21,173 nt of DNA from Indioceanicola sp046045995 (GCA_046045995.1 JBJOKR010000069.1:1-21173); one strand, 5' to 3'; numbered from the stretch's first letter, positions 1-7,091 are shown. Notes: a model not told the origin generated them from the sequence alone. Made by a program: numbers and translations.

Positions 1-243
1 GGCCGTTCACCCACGATACACCGATGGACGCTCCAAGCAACCAAATCCGTCATAAAGATGCGCAGCAGCGTCGATTTCCGCAATAAAATGTCAGGATTCG
101 GGCCGAACGACAGTACCCCCCGCCATGACGGCGGAAGCGGTGCGAGCGGGGCCAAGGCCGGCGCCGGACCTGTGACACCTGTCCCCGCCCATCGGGAGGT
201 GGGGGAGTGGACGGCAGGGCCGGGGCGCGCTATCTCACGCCCC

Positions 244-837
244 ATGACCACATCATCCCCCCCAAAGACACCCCGCCTGATCATCGGCATCAGCGGCGCG
301 TCCGGTGTCATCTACGGCGTTCGCATGCTGGAGATGTTACGCCCCCTTGCCGTCGAAACACACCTTGTTATGAGCAGGTCTGCCGAGGTGACCCTTGCGC
401 ATGAGACATCGCTGAAGGTGGCCGATGTCCGGGCGCTGGCCGATGTGGTCTATCCGGTCCAGGATATCGGGGCCGCCATCTCCAGCGGGTCGTTCCGCAC
501 CATCGGCATGGTCATCGCCCCGTGTTCCATCCGCACCATGGGGGAGATCGCGACCGGCGTGACCAGCAGCCTGCTGACCCGGGCGGCGGATGTGGTGCTG
601 AAGGAGCGGCGGCGGCTGGTGCTGATGCTGCGGGAAACGCCGCTTCACCTGGGGCATATCCGTTCCATGGCGTCAGTGGCGGAAGCGGGCGCCATCGTCT
701 ACCCCCCGGTCCCCGCCTTCTACGCCAAGCCCGCCAGCGTGGAGGCGATGGTGGACCACACCATCGGCCGGGTGCTGGACCTGTTCGACATCGACACCGG
801 CACCGTCCGCCGCTGGGGCGAACCCCCCGAAGAATAA
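244..837 (+). CDS. ubiX: UbiX flavin prenyltransferase
   Basis: Family knowledge: UbiX attaches a dimethylallyl group to FMN, making the prenyl-FMN cofactor used by UbiD-type decarboxylases, for example in ubiquinone synthesis; it acts in the cytoplasm. Seen: 197 residues, the usual size. The FMN-binding loop GISGASG lies at about residues 15-21. The conserved core APCSIRTMGEIATG spans about 92-105, RRRLVLMLRETP about 122-133, and PPVPAFY near 157. The frame is open back to position 58, but the extra 62 residues are low-complexity and lie before the first family-like residues. I therefore place the start at 244, just before the PRLIIGISGASG strand. No strong Shine-Dalgarno sequence is visible; a G-rich GGGAGGTGGGGGAG lies rather far upstream (about 195-208). 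No ubiD is in the window; its usual partner could lie to the left. Confidence 0.93.
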   Translation: MTTSSPPKTPRLIIGISGASGVIYGVRMLEMLRPLAVETHLVMSRSAEVTLAHETSLKVADVRALADVVYPVQDIGAAISSGSFRTIGMVIAPCSIRTMGEIATGVTSSLLTRAADVVLKERRRLVLMLRETPLHLGHIRSMASVAEAGAIVYPPVPAFYAKPASVEAMVDHTIGRVLDLFDIDTGTVRRWGEPPEE

Positions 838-844
838 CCCCGTT

Positions 845-932
845 GGTCGGTGCGAGCGGAGCGAGGGCCGACACGCCACGGGCCCAACCGCGAAGGCCCG
901 TCACCCCTCGGGCTTCGCCCTCGCAGTGACCT
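845..932. repeat. REP-like inverted pair, subfamilies A and B (copy 1)
   Basis: Two related imperfect palindromes lie tail to tail, starting 8 bases after the ubiX stop. Unit A (845-873) reads GGTCGGTGCGAGCGGAGCG and ends in GGCCGACA. Unit B, on the other strand (900-934), has the outer stem GTCAC/GTGAC, the inner stem GGGC-GAA-GCCC and a GTAG head, seen here as CTAC at 931-934. The same two units recur at 4609-4705, 13092-13166 and 19325-19384. A 5' GTAG followed by an imperfect palindrome is the hallmark of REP elements moved by RAYT transposases; no RAYT gene lies in this window. Whether this copy acts as a transcription terminator or RNA stabiliser is inference. Confidence 0.85.
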
Positions 933-1017
933 ACGTTTGGCACCGCACCCGGTGGGAACATGGGCCCATGGTGACCGTTCTTGGGGGTGACGGCCCCCAC
1001 GAACGAAAGGAATTCCC

Positions 1018-1251
1018 ATGCCCCACCCCCGGATCATCGGCCCCGCCCTGTTGCCCCGCCTGCTGGCCCTGGCCCTGCTGACCGCCGCCCCGCTGGCGCT
1101 GACCGCCTGCGACAATGACGGTCCGGCGGAGGAGACGGGGGAGGCCATCGACAACGCGACGAAGGATGCCGCCGACCGGGTGGAGGATGCCGGTGAAGCG
1201 GTGAAGGAACAGGCGGAGGAGGCGAGGGAATCCGTGCGCCCGCGGGAATAA
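1018..1251 (+). CDS. Small predicted lipoprotein
   Basis: A 77-residue protein with a clear type II signal peptide: a hydrophobic stretch at about residues 9-28 and the lipobox LTAC at 28-31, so Cys31 should be lipidated after cleavage. The mature part is only about 46 residues. It is strongly charged and alanine-rich (EETGEAIDNATKDAADRVED and onward), predicted as one amphipathic helix. It resembles entericidin-like or YtxH-like small envelope proteins in style, but I do not recognise a specific family. A good Shine-Dalgarno, AAAGGA at 1006-1011, lies 6 bases before the ATG. A six-pair GC hairpin (982-999) sits just upstream of it. The gene converges with hemF, 34 bases away. Confidence 0.8.
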   Translation: MPHPRIIGPALLPRLLALALLTAAPLALTACDNDGPAEETGEAIDNATKDAADRVEDAGEAVKEQAEEARESVRPRE

Positions 1252-1285
1252 CAATCCCGCCCCCCCTACTCCCGGCAGGCTCCGG

Positions 1286-2215
1286 TCACGGCCACTTCAC
1301 CTCCGGCGGGAGGCTCATCAGGATCGCCTCGATGTTGCCGCCGGTCTTCAGCCCGAACAGGGTGCCGCGGTCGTGGATCAGGTTGAATTCCACATACCGG
1401 CCGCGGCGCACCAACTGGTGTTCACGCTGGTCCGCGGTCCAGGGCTGGTGCATGCGGCGGCGGACGATGCGGGGATAGACGTCCAGGAACGCCTCCCCCA
1501 CCGCGCGGGTGAAGGCGAAATCCGCCTCCCACGCGCCGGTGTCCAGGTTGTCGTAGAAGATGCCGCCCACACCCCGCGGCTCCCCCCGGTGGGGCAGGTA
1601 GAAGTAGCGGTCGCACCATTCCTTGAAGCGGGCGTAGTAATCGGCCCCATGGGCATCGCAGGCGGCCTTCAGGGCGGCGTGGAAGCTCTCCCGATCGTCT
1701 GCCGTTTCCGCGCTGTCCAGGAACATGGGCGTCAGGTCGGCCCCGCCGCCGAACCAGGCGATCTGGGTCGTCAGGTGCCGGGTGTTCATGTGGACGGCCG
1801 GCACCACCGGGCTGCGCATATGGGAGACCAGGCTGATCCCGCTGGCCCAGAAGGCCCCCGTCTCCCCGGCACCGGGCATGCTGGCCCGGAATTCCGGGCT
1901 GAAGGTGCCGTGGACGGTGGACACGTTGACGCCCACCTTCTCGAACACCCGGCCGCGCATCACGCTCATCACCCCGCCACCGCCCGGCGCACCGTCATGG
2001 TTGGCGCGGTCCCAGGCCTTGCGCTCGAACCGGCCGGGGGGCAGGTCGGCATGGGGCCCTTCGGCCAGGTCATCCTCGATCGCTTCGAACGCGGCGCAGA
2101 TCCGATCCCGCAGGCTCTCGAACCAGGCCTTTGCCCGCGCCTGCCGCTCGGCCACGATCTCCGGTACAGGAAGGGGCATGGGCGTGGCGGCGGGGGCGGC
2201 TGCGGGCTGGTTCAT
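1286..2215 (-). CDS. hemF: Oxygen-dependent coproporphyrinogen III oxidase
   Basis: Family knowledge: HemF decarboxylates two propionates of coproporphyrinogen III to vinyl groups using O2, giving protoporphyrinogen IX in haem synthesis; it is a cytoplasmic homodimer. Seen: 309 residues, normal length. Family motifs include GGGGVMSVMRGRVFEKVGVN (about 78-97), HMNTR (142-146), WFGGGADLTP (about 154-163), HRGEPRGVGGIFYDNL (about 209-224), and the C-terminal GRYVEFNLIHDRGTLFGL and GGNIEAILMSLPP. The frame extends upstream to 2299. I chose 2215 because AAGGA precedes that ATG by about 7 bases and the extra 28 residues do not look like HemF. An FkbM-type gene lies 109 bases upstream on the same strand. 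Confidence 0.97.
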   Translation of the reverse strand: MNQPAAAPAATPMPLPVPEIVAERQARAKAWFESLRDRICAAFEAIEDDLAEGPHADLPPGRFERKAWDRANHDGAPGGGGVMSVMRGRVFEKVGVNVSTVHGTFSPEFRASMPGAGETGAFWASGISLVSHMRSPVVPAVHMNTRHLTTQIAWFGGGADLTPMFLDSAETADDRESFHAALKAACDAHGADYYARFKEWCDRYFYLPHRGEPRGVGGIFYDNLDTGAWEADFAFTRAVGEAFLDVYPRIVRRRMHQPWTADQREHQLVRRGRYVEFNLIHDRGTLFGLKTGGNIEAILMSLPPEVKWP

Positions 2216-2324
2216 GGCGGGTCCTTCCGGTCGATCTCCCCCCCAGGTGTACCCGTTCGGGGCCTGCGCTGCAAATGGCACCGGATCGGGAAGGGTCATT
2301 CAGCAGGGTGGGCCGTTCAGGGGT

Positions 2325-3101
2325 CTAGGCCAGCCGGGCATAGAGGTCACCGCCCGGATGGCCGGGGGGCAGGGCGGCCAGATGGGCCCGCATGGCCACG
2401 GCATCGGTCCAACCCGCCTGTTCCGGCAGGAAGCTTTCACCCCGGCAGGTCTGGAACCGGTAATCACCCAGCCCGGCCAGCCGGTCCAGGCAGGCCAGGG
2501 CGGCATCCGGCGTTTCGGGCAGGAATTCCAGGCTCAACGCCCGCACCGGGCGGGACAGCCCGGCCAGCACCTCCGCCTCGAAGCCTTCCACATCGATCTT
2601 CACGAAATCCGGTGGGCCATGGGCGGCGATCAGGTCGTCCAGGGGGCGCACGGGCACGGTCACGCTGCCCTCCCAGCGTTCGCCGGGAAAGCGCGGGCTG
2701 TCCCCTACCCGCCCGGCCCAGGTGCTGGACAGGGTGGACAGGGTGGGGTTGCGGCGGTTCAGCTTCAGCACCGCCGTCCCCGCCGCCGGGCCCAGGGCGC
2801 AGTCCAGCAGGGTGACGCCGCCGTCACGCCCATGCAGGTGCCGCAGCAGGGCGGCCAGATGGGGCTGTGGCTCAACCGCGACCACCCGGGCGCCCAGGGC
2901 ACGGAAGCAGGCGATCCGGTCCCCCACATGGGCCCCGATATCGAAGGCAAGGCCGCCGTCCGGCACGAAAGCGCGGTAGAACCGGCGCATCCGCGCCGTC
3001 CGCCAGGGCCGGGCGCGGTAGATGACCAGGGACCGGATCGTCCCGACGATGGTGGGCAGGTCCATGGGCAAGGACATCGGGAGGGGCATCGGCAGGGGCA
3101 T
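2325..3101 (-). CDS. FkbM-family SAM-dependent methyltransferase
   Basis: Family knowledge: FkbM-type enzymes transfer a methyl group from S-adenosylmethionine to hydroxyls of sugars, polyketides or other small acceptors. The acceptor here cannot be read from the sequence. Seen: 258 residues. The SAM-binding motif I, LAFDIGAHVGD, lies at about residues 51-61. AVEPQPHLAALL (about 75-86) supplies the acidic residue for the ribose. The FkbM signature FVKIDVEGFEAEVL lies at about 166-179. The start is uncertain: the first 16 residues are four repeats of the form M-x-L-P (MPLP, MPLP, MSLP, MDLP), so ATGs at 3101, 3089, 3077 and 3065 are all in frame and none has a convincing Shine-Dalgarno. The open frame continues to 3314, but it would overlap the divergent kinase gene. 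hemF follows on the same strand. Confidence 0.85.
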   Translation of the reverse strand: MPLPMPLPMSLPMDLPTIVGTIRSLVIYRARPWRTARMRRFYRAFVPDGGLAFDIGAHVGDRIACFRALGARVVAVEPQPHLAALLRHLHGRDGGVTLLDCALGPAAGTAVLKLNRRNPTLSTLSSTWAGRVGDSPRFPGERWEGSVTVPVRPLDDLIAAHGPPDFVKIDVEGFEAEVLAGLSRPVRALSLEFLPETPDAALACLDRLAGLGDYRFQTCRGESFLPEQAGWTDAVAMRAHLAALPPGHPGGDLYARLA

Positions 3102-3265
3102 TCGCGCTTTACGGGGCAGGCATCCAGCTACATGGTCGCGCACCGGCCCCGCTGCCACCTGAAAAGACCCCGATCCGCCGTTCACCTGTGGTCCGATGTC
3201 ACCCCCGGGAAGGGTGGGTGCGTCGACCCTCGCCGCCGGCCCTGCCGCACCCCATGTTACGGGGC

Positions 3266-4612
3266 ATGAGCGATGAACAGAGCACATTGCAAGGCCGCCT
3301 CGCCCGCTATGCACGGGTGGGAACGGCCATGGGCGGGGTCGCGGCCCGGGTGGCGGGGGAGCGGTTCCTGGGCCTGAAGCTGGAGCGCGACCAGCACGCG
3401 GCGGAGCTGCGCACCGCCCTGGGCGGGCTGAAGGGCCCGCTGATGAAGGTGGCGCAGATCCTGTCCACCATCCCGGACGCCCTGCCCCAGGAATATGTGC
3501 AGGAGCTTGCCCAGCTGCAATCCGATGCGCCCAGCATGGGCTGGCCCTTCGTCAAGCGGCGCATGGTGGCGGAGCTGGGGCCGGACTGGCAGGGCAGGTT
3601 CGCCCGGTTCGAGAAGGAGGCGTGTTCGGCCGCCTCCCTGGGCCAGGTGCACCGGGCTACATCCCATGACGGGCAGGCCCTTGCCTGCAAGCTGCAGTAC
3701 CCGGACATGCAGTCGGCGGTGGAGGCGGATTTGCGCCAGCTGCAGCTGGTCTTCGGCCTGTATGCCCGTTACGACAAGGCCATCCGCACCGACCAGATCC
3801 ATGGGGAGATCGGCGCCCGGCTGCGGGAGGAGCTGGATTACGATCTGGAAGGGCGGCACATGGCGCTGTACGGCGCCATGCTGGCGGGGGTGGAGGGAGT
3901 GCGCGTACCCCGGGTCCTGCCCGACCTGTCCACCAAGCGCCTGCTGACCATGACCTGGGTGGAGGGGCGGAAGATCACCGCCTTCAAGGACGCGGATCTG
4001 GAGACGCGCAACCGCATCGCCCTGCACATGTTCCGGGCCTGGTATGTGCCCTTCTACGGCTACGGCGTGATCCACGGCGACCCGCATCTGGGCAATTACA
4101 CCATCCGCGACGACCTGACGGTCAACCTGCTGGATTTCGGCTGCGTCCGCGTCTTCCCCGCCCGCTTTGTTGAAGGCGTGATCGAGCTGTACGGCGCGCT
4201 GCGGGCCGACGACATGGACCGTGCCCGCCATGCCTACAGCCTGTGGGGATTCAAGGATGTCTCGACGGAGCTGCTTGAAGTGCTGAACATCTGGGCGCGC
4301 TTCATCTATGCCCCCATCCTGGAGGACCGCACCCGCACGATCGAAGAAACGAACAACGGCCGCTACGGCCAGGCCACCGCCGCCAAGGTCCACCAGGAAC
4401 TGCGCCGGGTAGGGGGCGTGGAGATCCCGCGGGAATTCGTGTTCATGGATCGGGCGGCCATCGGGCTGGGCAGCGTGTTCCTGCACCTGAAGTCGGAGAT
4501 CAACTGGTTCCGGATGTTCCACGACCTGATCGCCGGCTTCGACACCGCCACCCTGGCCCAGCGCCAGGCAGCCGTGCTTGGCCAGGCCGGCGTCCCGGCG
4601 CCGACGCCGTAG
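3266..4612 (+). CDS. ABC1/UbiB-family atypical kinase-like protein
   Basis: Family knowledge: ABC1 (ADCK/UbiB) proteins are kinase-fold ATPases linked to ubiquinone synthesis and lipid handling. Seen, in 448 residues: the family N-terminal motif region LKGPLMKVAQ (about 55-64), the alanine-rich loop SAASLGQVH (121-129), the ATP lysine in ACKLQYP (Lys142), the catalytic loop HGDPHLGN (270-277) and the metal-binding DFG (290-292). There is no obvious C-terminal membrane anchor like the one in E. coli UbiB. The classical KxGQ motif reads KVAQ (61-64), with Ala for Gly. An earlier in-frame ATG at 3254 is possible. The longer frame from 3188 starts with residues that do not look like the family. 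ubiX about 3 kb away fits a quinone-related role. The stop TAG is shared with the GTAG head of a REP-like element. Confidence 0.9.
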   Translation: MSDEQSTLQGRLARYARVGTAMGGVAARVAGERFLGLKLERDQHAAELRTALGGLKGPLMKVAQILSTIPDALPQEYVQELAQLQSDAPSMGWPFVKRRMVAELGPDWQGRFARFEKEACSAASLGQVHRATSHDGQALACKLQYPDMQSAVEADLRQLQLVFGLYARYDKAIRTDQIHGEIGARLREELDYDLEGRHMALYGAMLAGVEGVRVPRVLPDLSTKRLLTMTWVEGRKITAFKDADLETRNRIALHMFRAWYVPFYGYGVIHGDPHLGNYTIRDDLTVNLLDFGCVRVFPARFVEGVIELYGALRADDMDRARHAYSLWGFKDVSTELLEVLNIWARFIYAPILEDRTRTIEETNNGRYGQATAAKVHQELRRVGGVEIPREFVFMDRAAIGLGSVFLHLKSEINWFRMFHDLIAGFDTATLAQRQAAVLGQAGVPAPTP

Positions 4613-4705
4613 GTCACTGCGAGGGCCGAAGGCCCGAGGGGTGACGGTTCTTCGCCGATTGCGGGCCACAGCGTGTCGGCCCTCGCTTCGCTCGCACCGA
4701 CCCAC
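4609..4705. repeat. REP-like inverted pair, subfamilies B and A (copy 2)
   Basis: Unit B (4609-4645) begins with GTAG, of which TAG is the stop codon of the upstream kinase gene. It has the outer stem GTCAC/GTGAC and the inner stem GGGCC-GAA-GGCCC. The inner stem is one base pair longer than in copies 1 and 3 (GGGC-GAA-GCCC). Both sides changed together, which supports a folded structure. Unit A lies on the other strand at 4674-4705. As in copy 1, the heads face outward. Confidence 0.85.
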
Positions 4706-4841
4706 GACACCGCCCAAGCACGCTCCCCACGCTCGTCCATAAGGTGGAAACTGTCACACTCTTTCGTGATTCCTCCTGCCGTATGCGCCGAGGGGGGCTG
4801 GTGTGGCCCCGGATGGGCGATCGGGCCGGAGGATGGGGCAG

Positions 4842-5846
4842 ATGGGGCGGATCGCGCTGTTGCTGGCATGGACGCTGCCACTGCTTGTCGCCCTGGCGCC
4901 AAGCCCGGCCAAGGCGGGGGAATTCCGCAATATCGGCTTCATCTTCAGCGCCATCAAGGAAGACCGGGTCTACAACACCCTGGCGGTCAGCGCCCTGAAA
5001 CCGTTCGAGGAACGGCCGGACCTGCGCATCCGCCAGCGGGTGGTGGAGACGGAGGAGGAAAGCCGTCGCGCCATCCGTGACTTCGCGGAGCGCGGGGTGG
5101 ACATCATCCTGGCTTTGGGCGACATGCACGCCGCCGCGATCCAGAGCGAGGCCGCGTCCTTCCCCAATGTCCGCTTCACCCTGATCGACGGGGAGGCGCA
5201 GGGGCCGAATATCCGTACCGTCCTGTTTCGGGAGCAGGAGGCGGGGTACCTGGTGGGCCTGGCCGCCGGTTACGCCACCCGCACCCGTCAGGTAGGGTTC
5301 ATCGGCGGGGTCGCGGTGCTGCCGGTGCGGCGCTATGCCTGCGGCTTCATCCAGGGGGTACGGGACGCGGCCCCGGGGGTACGGGTGACCGTGCGCTATC
5401 TGTCCACCGGGCCGGACGGGTTCCGCGACCGCGACCGGGCCCGCCGGACAGCGCTGGAGATGGTGCTGTACGGGGCCGATGTGCTGTTCCCCGCCGCCGG
5501 TGTCGCCGGGTTGGACGTGCTGTCGGTGGCGGCGGAATACGACCGCTTCGCCGTGGGTGTGGACAGCAATCTGAACGGCTACCAGCCCGGATTCGTCCTC
5601 ACCTCCGCCTTGAAGCGGGTGGACACGGCCGTCACCCGCGCGGTGGAGGAGGCATTGGGCGATGCCTGGTCCCCCGGCACCCGGTCGCTGGGCATCGTCG
5701 AAGGCGGCGTGGACTGGGCCCATGACCAGGACAATGCCCCCCTGGTCGCCGACATGGCGGAGCGGATAGAGGCCGCCCGCACAGCCATCAAGGCCGGCAC
5801 GCTGACCATCCAACGCCCCGGCCCGGAAGAGGGCACCTGCCTGTGA
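4842..5846 (+). CDS. BMP-family periplasmic substrate-binding protein
   Basis: Family knowledge: the BMP/Med family binds nucleosides or related ligands for ABC importers. Seen: 334 residues with an N-terminal signal peptide, hydrophobic about 3-19, probable cleavage after SPAKA at residue 25. There is no lipobox Cys, so it should be soluble in the periplasm. The mature part starts with the family strand FRNIGFIFSA, followed by VDIILALGDMHAAAIQSEA, a GFIGGV segment and FAVGVDSNLNGYQPGFVLTSA. It ends with the family-like C-terminal lobe (VADMAERIEAARTAIKAGTL). I chose the ATG at 4842 because GGAGG (4828-4832) lies 9 bases before it; the in-frame ATG at 4833 abuts that site directly. No ABC permease or ATPase lies nearby, so it is an orphan within this window and its ligand is unknown. 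Confidence 0.85.
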   Translation: MGRIALLLAWTLPLLVALAPSPAKAGEFRNIGFIFSAIKEDRVYNTLAVSALKPFEERPDLRIRQRVVETEEESRRAIRDFAERGVDIILALGDMHAAAIQSEAASFPNVRFTLIDGEAQGPNIRTVLFREQEAGYLVGLAAGYATRTRQVGFIGGVAVLPVRRYACGFIQGVRDAAPGVRVTVRYLSTGPDGFRDRDRARRTALEMVLYGADVLFPAAGVAGLDVLSVAAEYDRFAVGVDSNLNGYQPGFVLTSALKRVDTAVTRAVEEALGDAWSPGTRSLGIVEGGVDWAHDQDNAPLVADMAERIEAARTAIKAGTLTIQRPGPEEGTCL

Positions 5847-5853
5847 GGCAGGT
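5835..5853 (+). terminator. Hairpin spanning the stop codon of the BMP gene
   Basis: A perfect 8-bp stem, ACCTGCCT/AGGCAGGT, with loop GTG; the TGA stop codon (5844-5846) lies inside it. No T-run follows, so classic intrinsic termination is doubtful. It may protect the 3' end of the mRNA. Confidence 0.4.
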
Positions 5854-5897
5854 CGGTAAGACGTGACAGGGGTGCTGTGGGTGTAGGGGATAGGGGC

Positions 5898-5928
5898 GTC
5901 GCATTGCACTTCGCTCCATACGGCCTAC
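5898..5928 (-). repeat. REP-like palindrome, subfamily D (single)
   Basis: On the minus strand the element starts with GTAG (CTAC at 5925-5928) and continues GCCGTATGGAGCGAAGTGCA. Its arms pair imperfectly, with one bulge and one mismatch, around a GCGAAG centre like that of subfamily A. It resembles widespread bacterial intergenic repeats built around TGGAGCGAAGCGCAAT. Only one copy is visible here, so its status as a dispersed repeat rests on that similarity. It lies between two convergent genes. Confidence 0.5.
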
Positions 5929-5974
5929 GGCACGGGCTCGCGCCACGATAGGAGCCGCCGCGACCGACCTGGGA

Positions 5975-6316
5975 TCAGCGCTTGATCGCCTCATCCGTCA
6001 GGACCTGGACCGGGTAGCCCCGGAAACCCTCCGGGGCGCCGTGGTCACGGCCGGTGACGCGCAGATAGATGCGGCCATCGCCGATCCCCACCCCCACCAC
6101 CGGCTTCCCCGCCGCCTGAAGCTCCGCGTACAGGGTTCGGGCGGCATCCGCCAGGGGATGCTTGTCGGCGGCGGGCCCGGCCACCGGAGCGGCAGCCGCC
6201 GGGGCCGGGGCATCGGCGCCCGCAGCCTTGTCGTCCGGGGGCGGCGTATCAGGGCGGGGCGTATCGGGGCCGGGCGTGTCGGGGCCTGCCGTGTCGGGAG
6301 TCGGCGTGTCGGACAT
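5975..6316 (-). CDS. Hypothetical protein with Asp-Thr-Pro repeats
   Basis: A 113-residue protein I do not recognise. Residues 3-27 are five imperfect copies of a five-residue unit (DTPTP, DTAGP, DTPGP, DTPRP, DTPPP), followed by an Ala/Pro-rich linker to about residue 53. The C-terminal 60 residues look folded (HPLADAARTLYAELQAAGKP, then short beta-like strands VVGVGIGDGRIYLRV and FRGYPVQVLT). There is no signal peptide. The start at 6316 comes 7 bases after the trcR stop, so the two genes are probably co-transcribed and may be translationally coupled. The upstream extension of the frame overlaps trcR and is arginine-rich antisense-like sequence, so I rejected it. Function unknown; genetic linkage to a cell-cycle regulator is the only clue. 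Confidence 0.7.
   Translation of the reverse strand: MSDTPTPDTAGPDTPGPDTPRPDTPPPDDKAAGADAPAPAAAAPVAGPAADKHPLADAARTLYAELQAAGKPVVGVGIGDGRIYLRVTGRDHGAPEGFRGYPVQVLTDEAIKR
6236..6310 (-). repeat. 15-bp coding tandem repeat (DTPxP x5)
   Basis: Five imperfect 15-bp units inside the downstream gene encode the Asp-Thr-Pro/Ala-x-Pro repeats. They are visible on the + strand as repeated GGCGTATCGGGGCC-like blocks. Such a run can change copy number by slippage without breaking the frame. Confidence 0.75.
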
Positions 6317-6323
6317 GGCCGGA

Positions 6324-6932
6324 TCAGGCCTCGCTGTCGTCGTCCGCCATGTCGGGGCTGGTGTCGGCATCCTCGGCGGTCGCCGGATCCACCTCCTCCT
6401 CCGCCGTGGGACGGCCCTTGCGCGACCGCTCCAGCATGGCGTCAAGCTCCCGCTGGCTGCACAGGCCCAGCAGGACCGGGTTGTTCGGCTTGATGTTCTG
6501 GCTGTTCCAGTGGGTCTTGTCACGGATGGCGGCGATGGTCGGCTTGGTCGTGCCGATCAGCTTGCAGATCTGCGCATCGGACAGTTCCGGAAAGGTCTTC
6601 AGCAGATAGGAGATGCCGTCCGGCTTGTCCCCGCGCTTGGTCACCGGGGTGTAGCGCGGGCCCTTGGCCCGGGCCACCGGCTGGGGCAGGTCCTGCTCCC
6701 GCATGGTCAGCTTCGCGTTGGGATTCTTCTCCACCCGGTGGATTTCATCCCAGGTCAGTTCGCCGCCCGCCACGGGGTCGCGCCCAACCATGCCCACCGC
6801 CACCTCGCCATCGGCGATGGCCTGCACCTCAAGCTCGTGCATGCCGCAGAACTCGGCGATCTGATCAAAGGGCAGACCGGTGTTCTCGACCAGCCACACG
6901 GCGGTGGCCTTCGGCATCAGGGGCAGGGCCAT
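6324..6932 (-). CDS. trcR: DUF1013 cell-cycle regulator, TrcR-like
   Basis: Family knowledge: this alphaproteobacterial family (DUF1013) is annotated as cell-cycle transcriptional regulator TrcR; I assign it by recognising the conserved sequence. Seen: 202 residues. The N-terminus is highly conserved (MALPLMPKATAVWLVENTGL), then FDQIAEFCGMHELEVQAIAD, a first helix-turn-helix-like segment. The second is ELSDAQICKLIGTTKPTIAA IRDKTHW in the middle, followed by NPVLLGLCSQRELDAML. The C-terminal 30 residues are a strongly acidic tail (EEEVDP to DDDSEA). The start is fixed by a strong Shine-Dalgarno, GAGGAGG, a few bases before the ATG at 6932; the extra 13 upstream residues of the open frame are rejected. 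A promoter-like sequence lies about 130 bases upstream, and the leader contains two GANTC sites (6933-6937, 6953-6957), the target of the CcrM cell-cycle methyltransferase. Confidence 0.9.
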   Translation of the reverse strand: MALPLMPKATAVWLVENTGLPFDQIAEFCGMHELEVQAIADGEVAVGMVGRDPVAGGELTWDEIHRVEKNPNAKLTMREQDLPQPVARAKGPRYTPVTKRGDKPDGISYLLKTFPELSDAQICKLIGTTKPTIAAIRDKTHWNSQNIKPNNPVLLGLCSQRELDAMLERSRKGRPTAEEEVDPATAEDADTSPDMADDDSEA

Positions 6933-7061
6933 GATTCCTCCTCGACATCCTGGATTCCGCCCGGTTGCCATGGGGTCCGGGCGGGTGATAAGGCAATAAC
7001 CGTCCGTGGCGCGGGAGGGGGGCCCCGCGCAGCCATCCGGACGGTGTCACGCATGGAAACA

Positions 7062-7091
7062 GCTATAGCGTCCACCCTTTGAAGACGCCAA
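7062..7091 (-). promoter_or_regulatory. Probable sigma-70-type promoter of trcR
   Basis: On the minus strand: TTGGCG (7086-7091), an 18-base spacer, then TATAGC (7062-7067). It lies about 130 bases upstream of the trcR ATG, in an AT-richer patch of an otherwise very GC-rich region. Prediction from sequence only. Confidence 0.45.

Noticed and set aside
58..243. Upstream extension of the ubiX frame
   Set aside because: 62 low-complexity residues unlike UbiX precede the first conserved strand; no ribosome site supports the ATG at 58.
1373..2815. Long + strand frames antisense to hemF and FkbM (also 1725-3269)
   Set aside because: They cross gene boundaries of the real - strand genes and show no family motifs.
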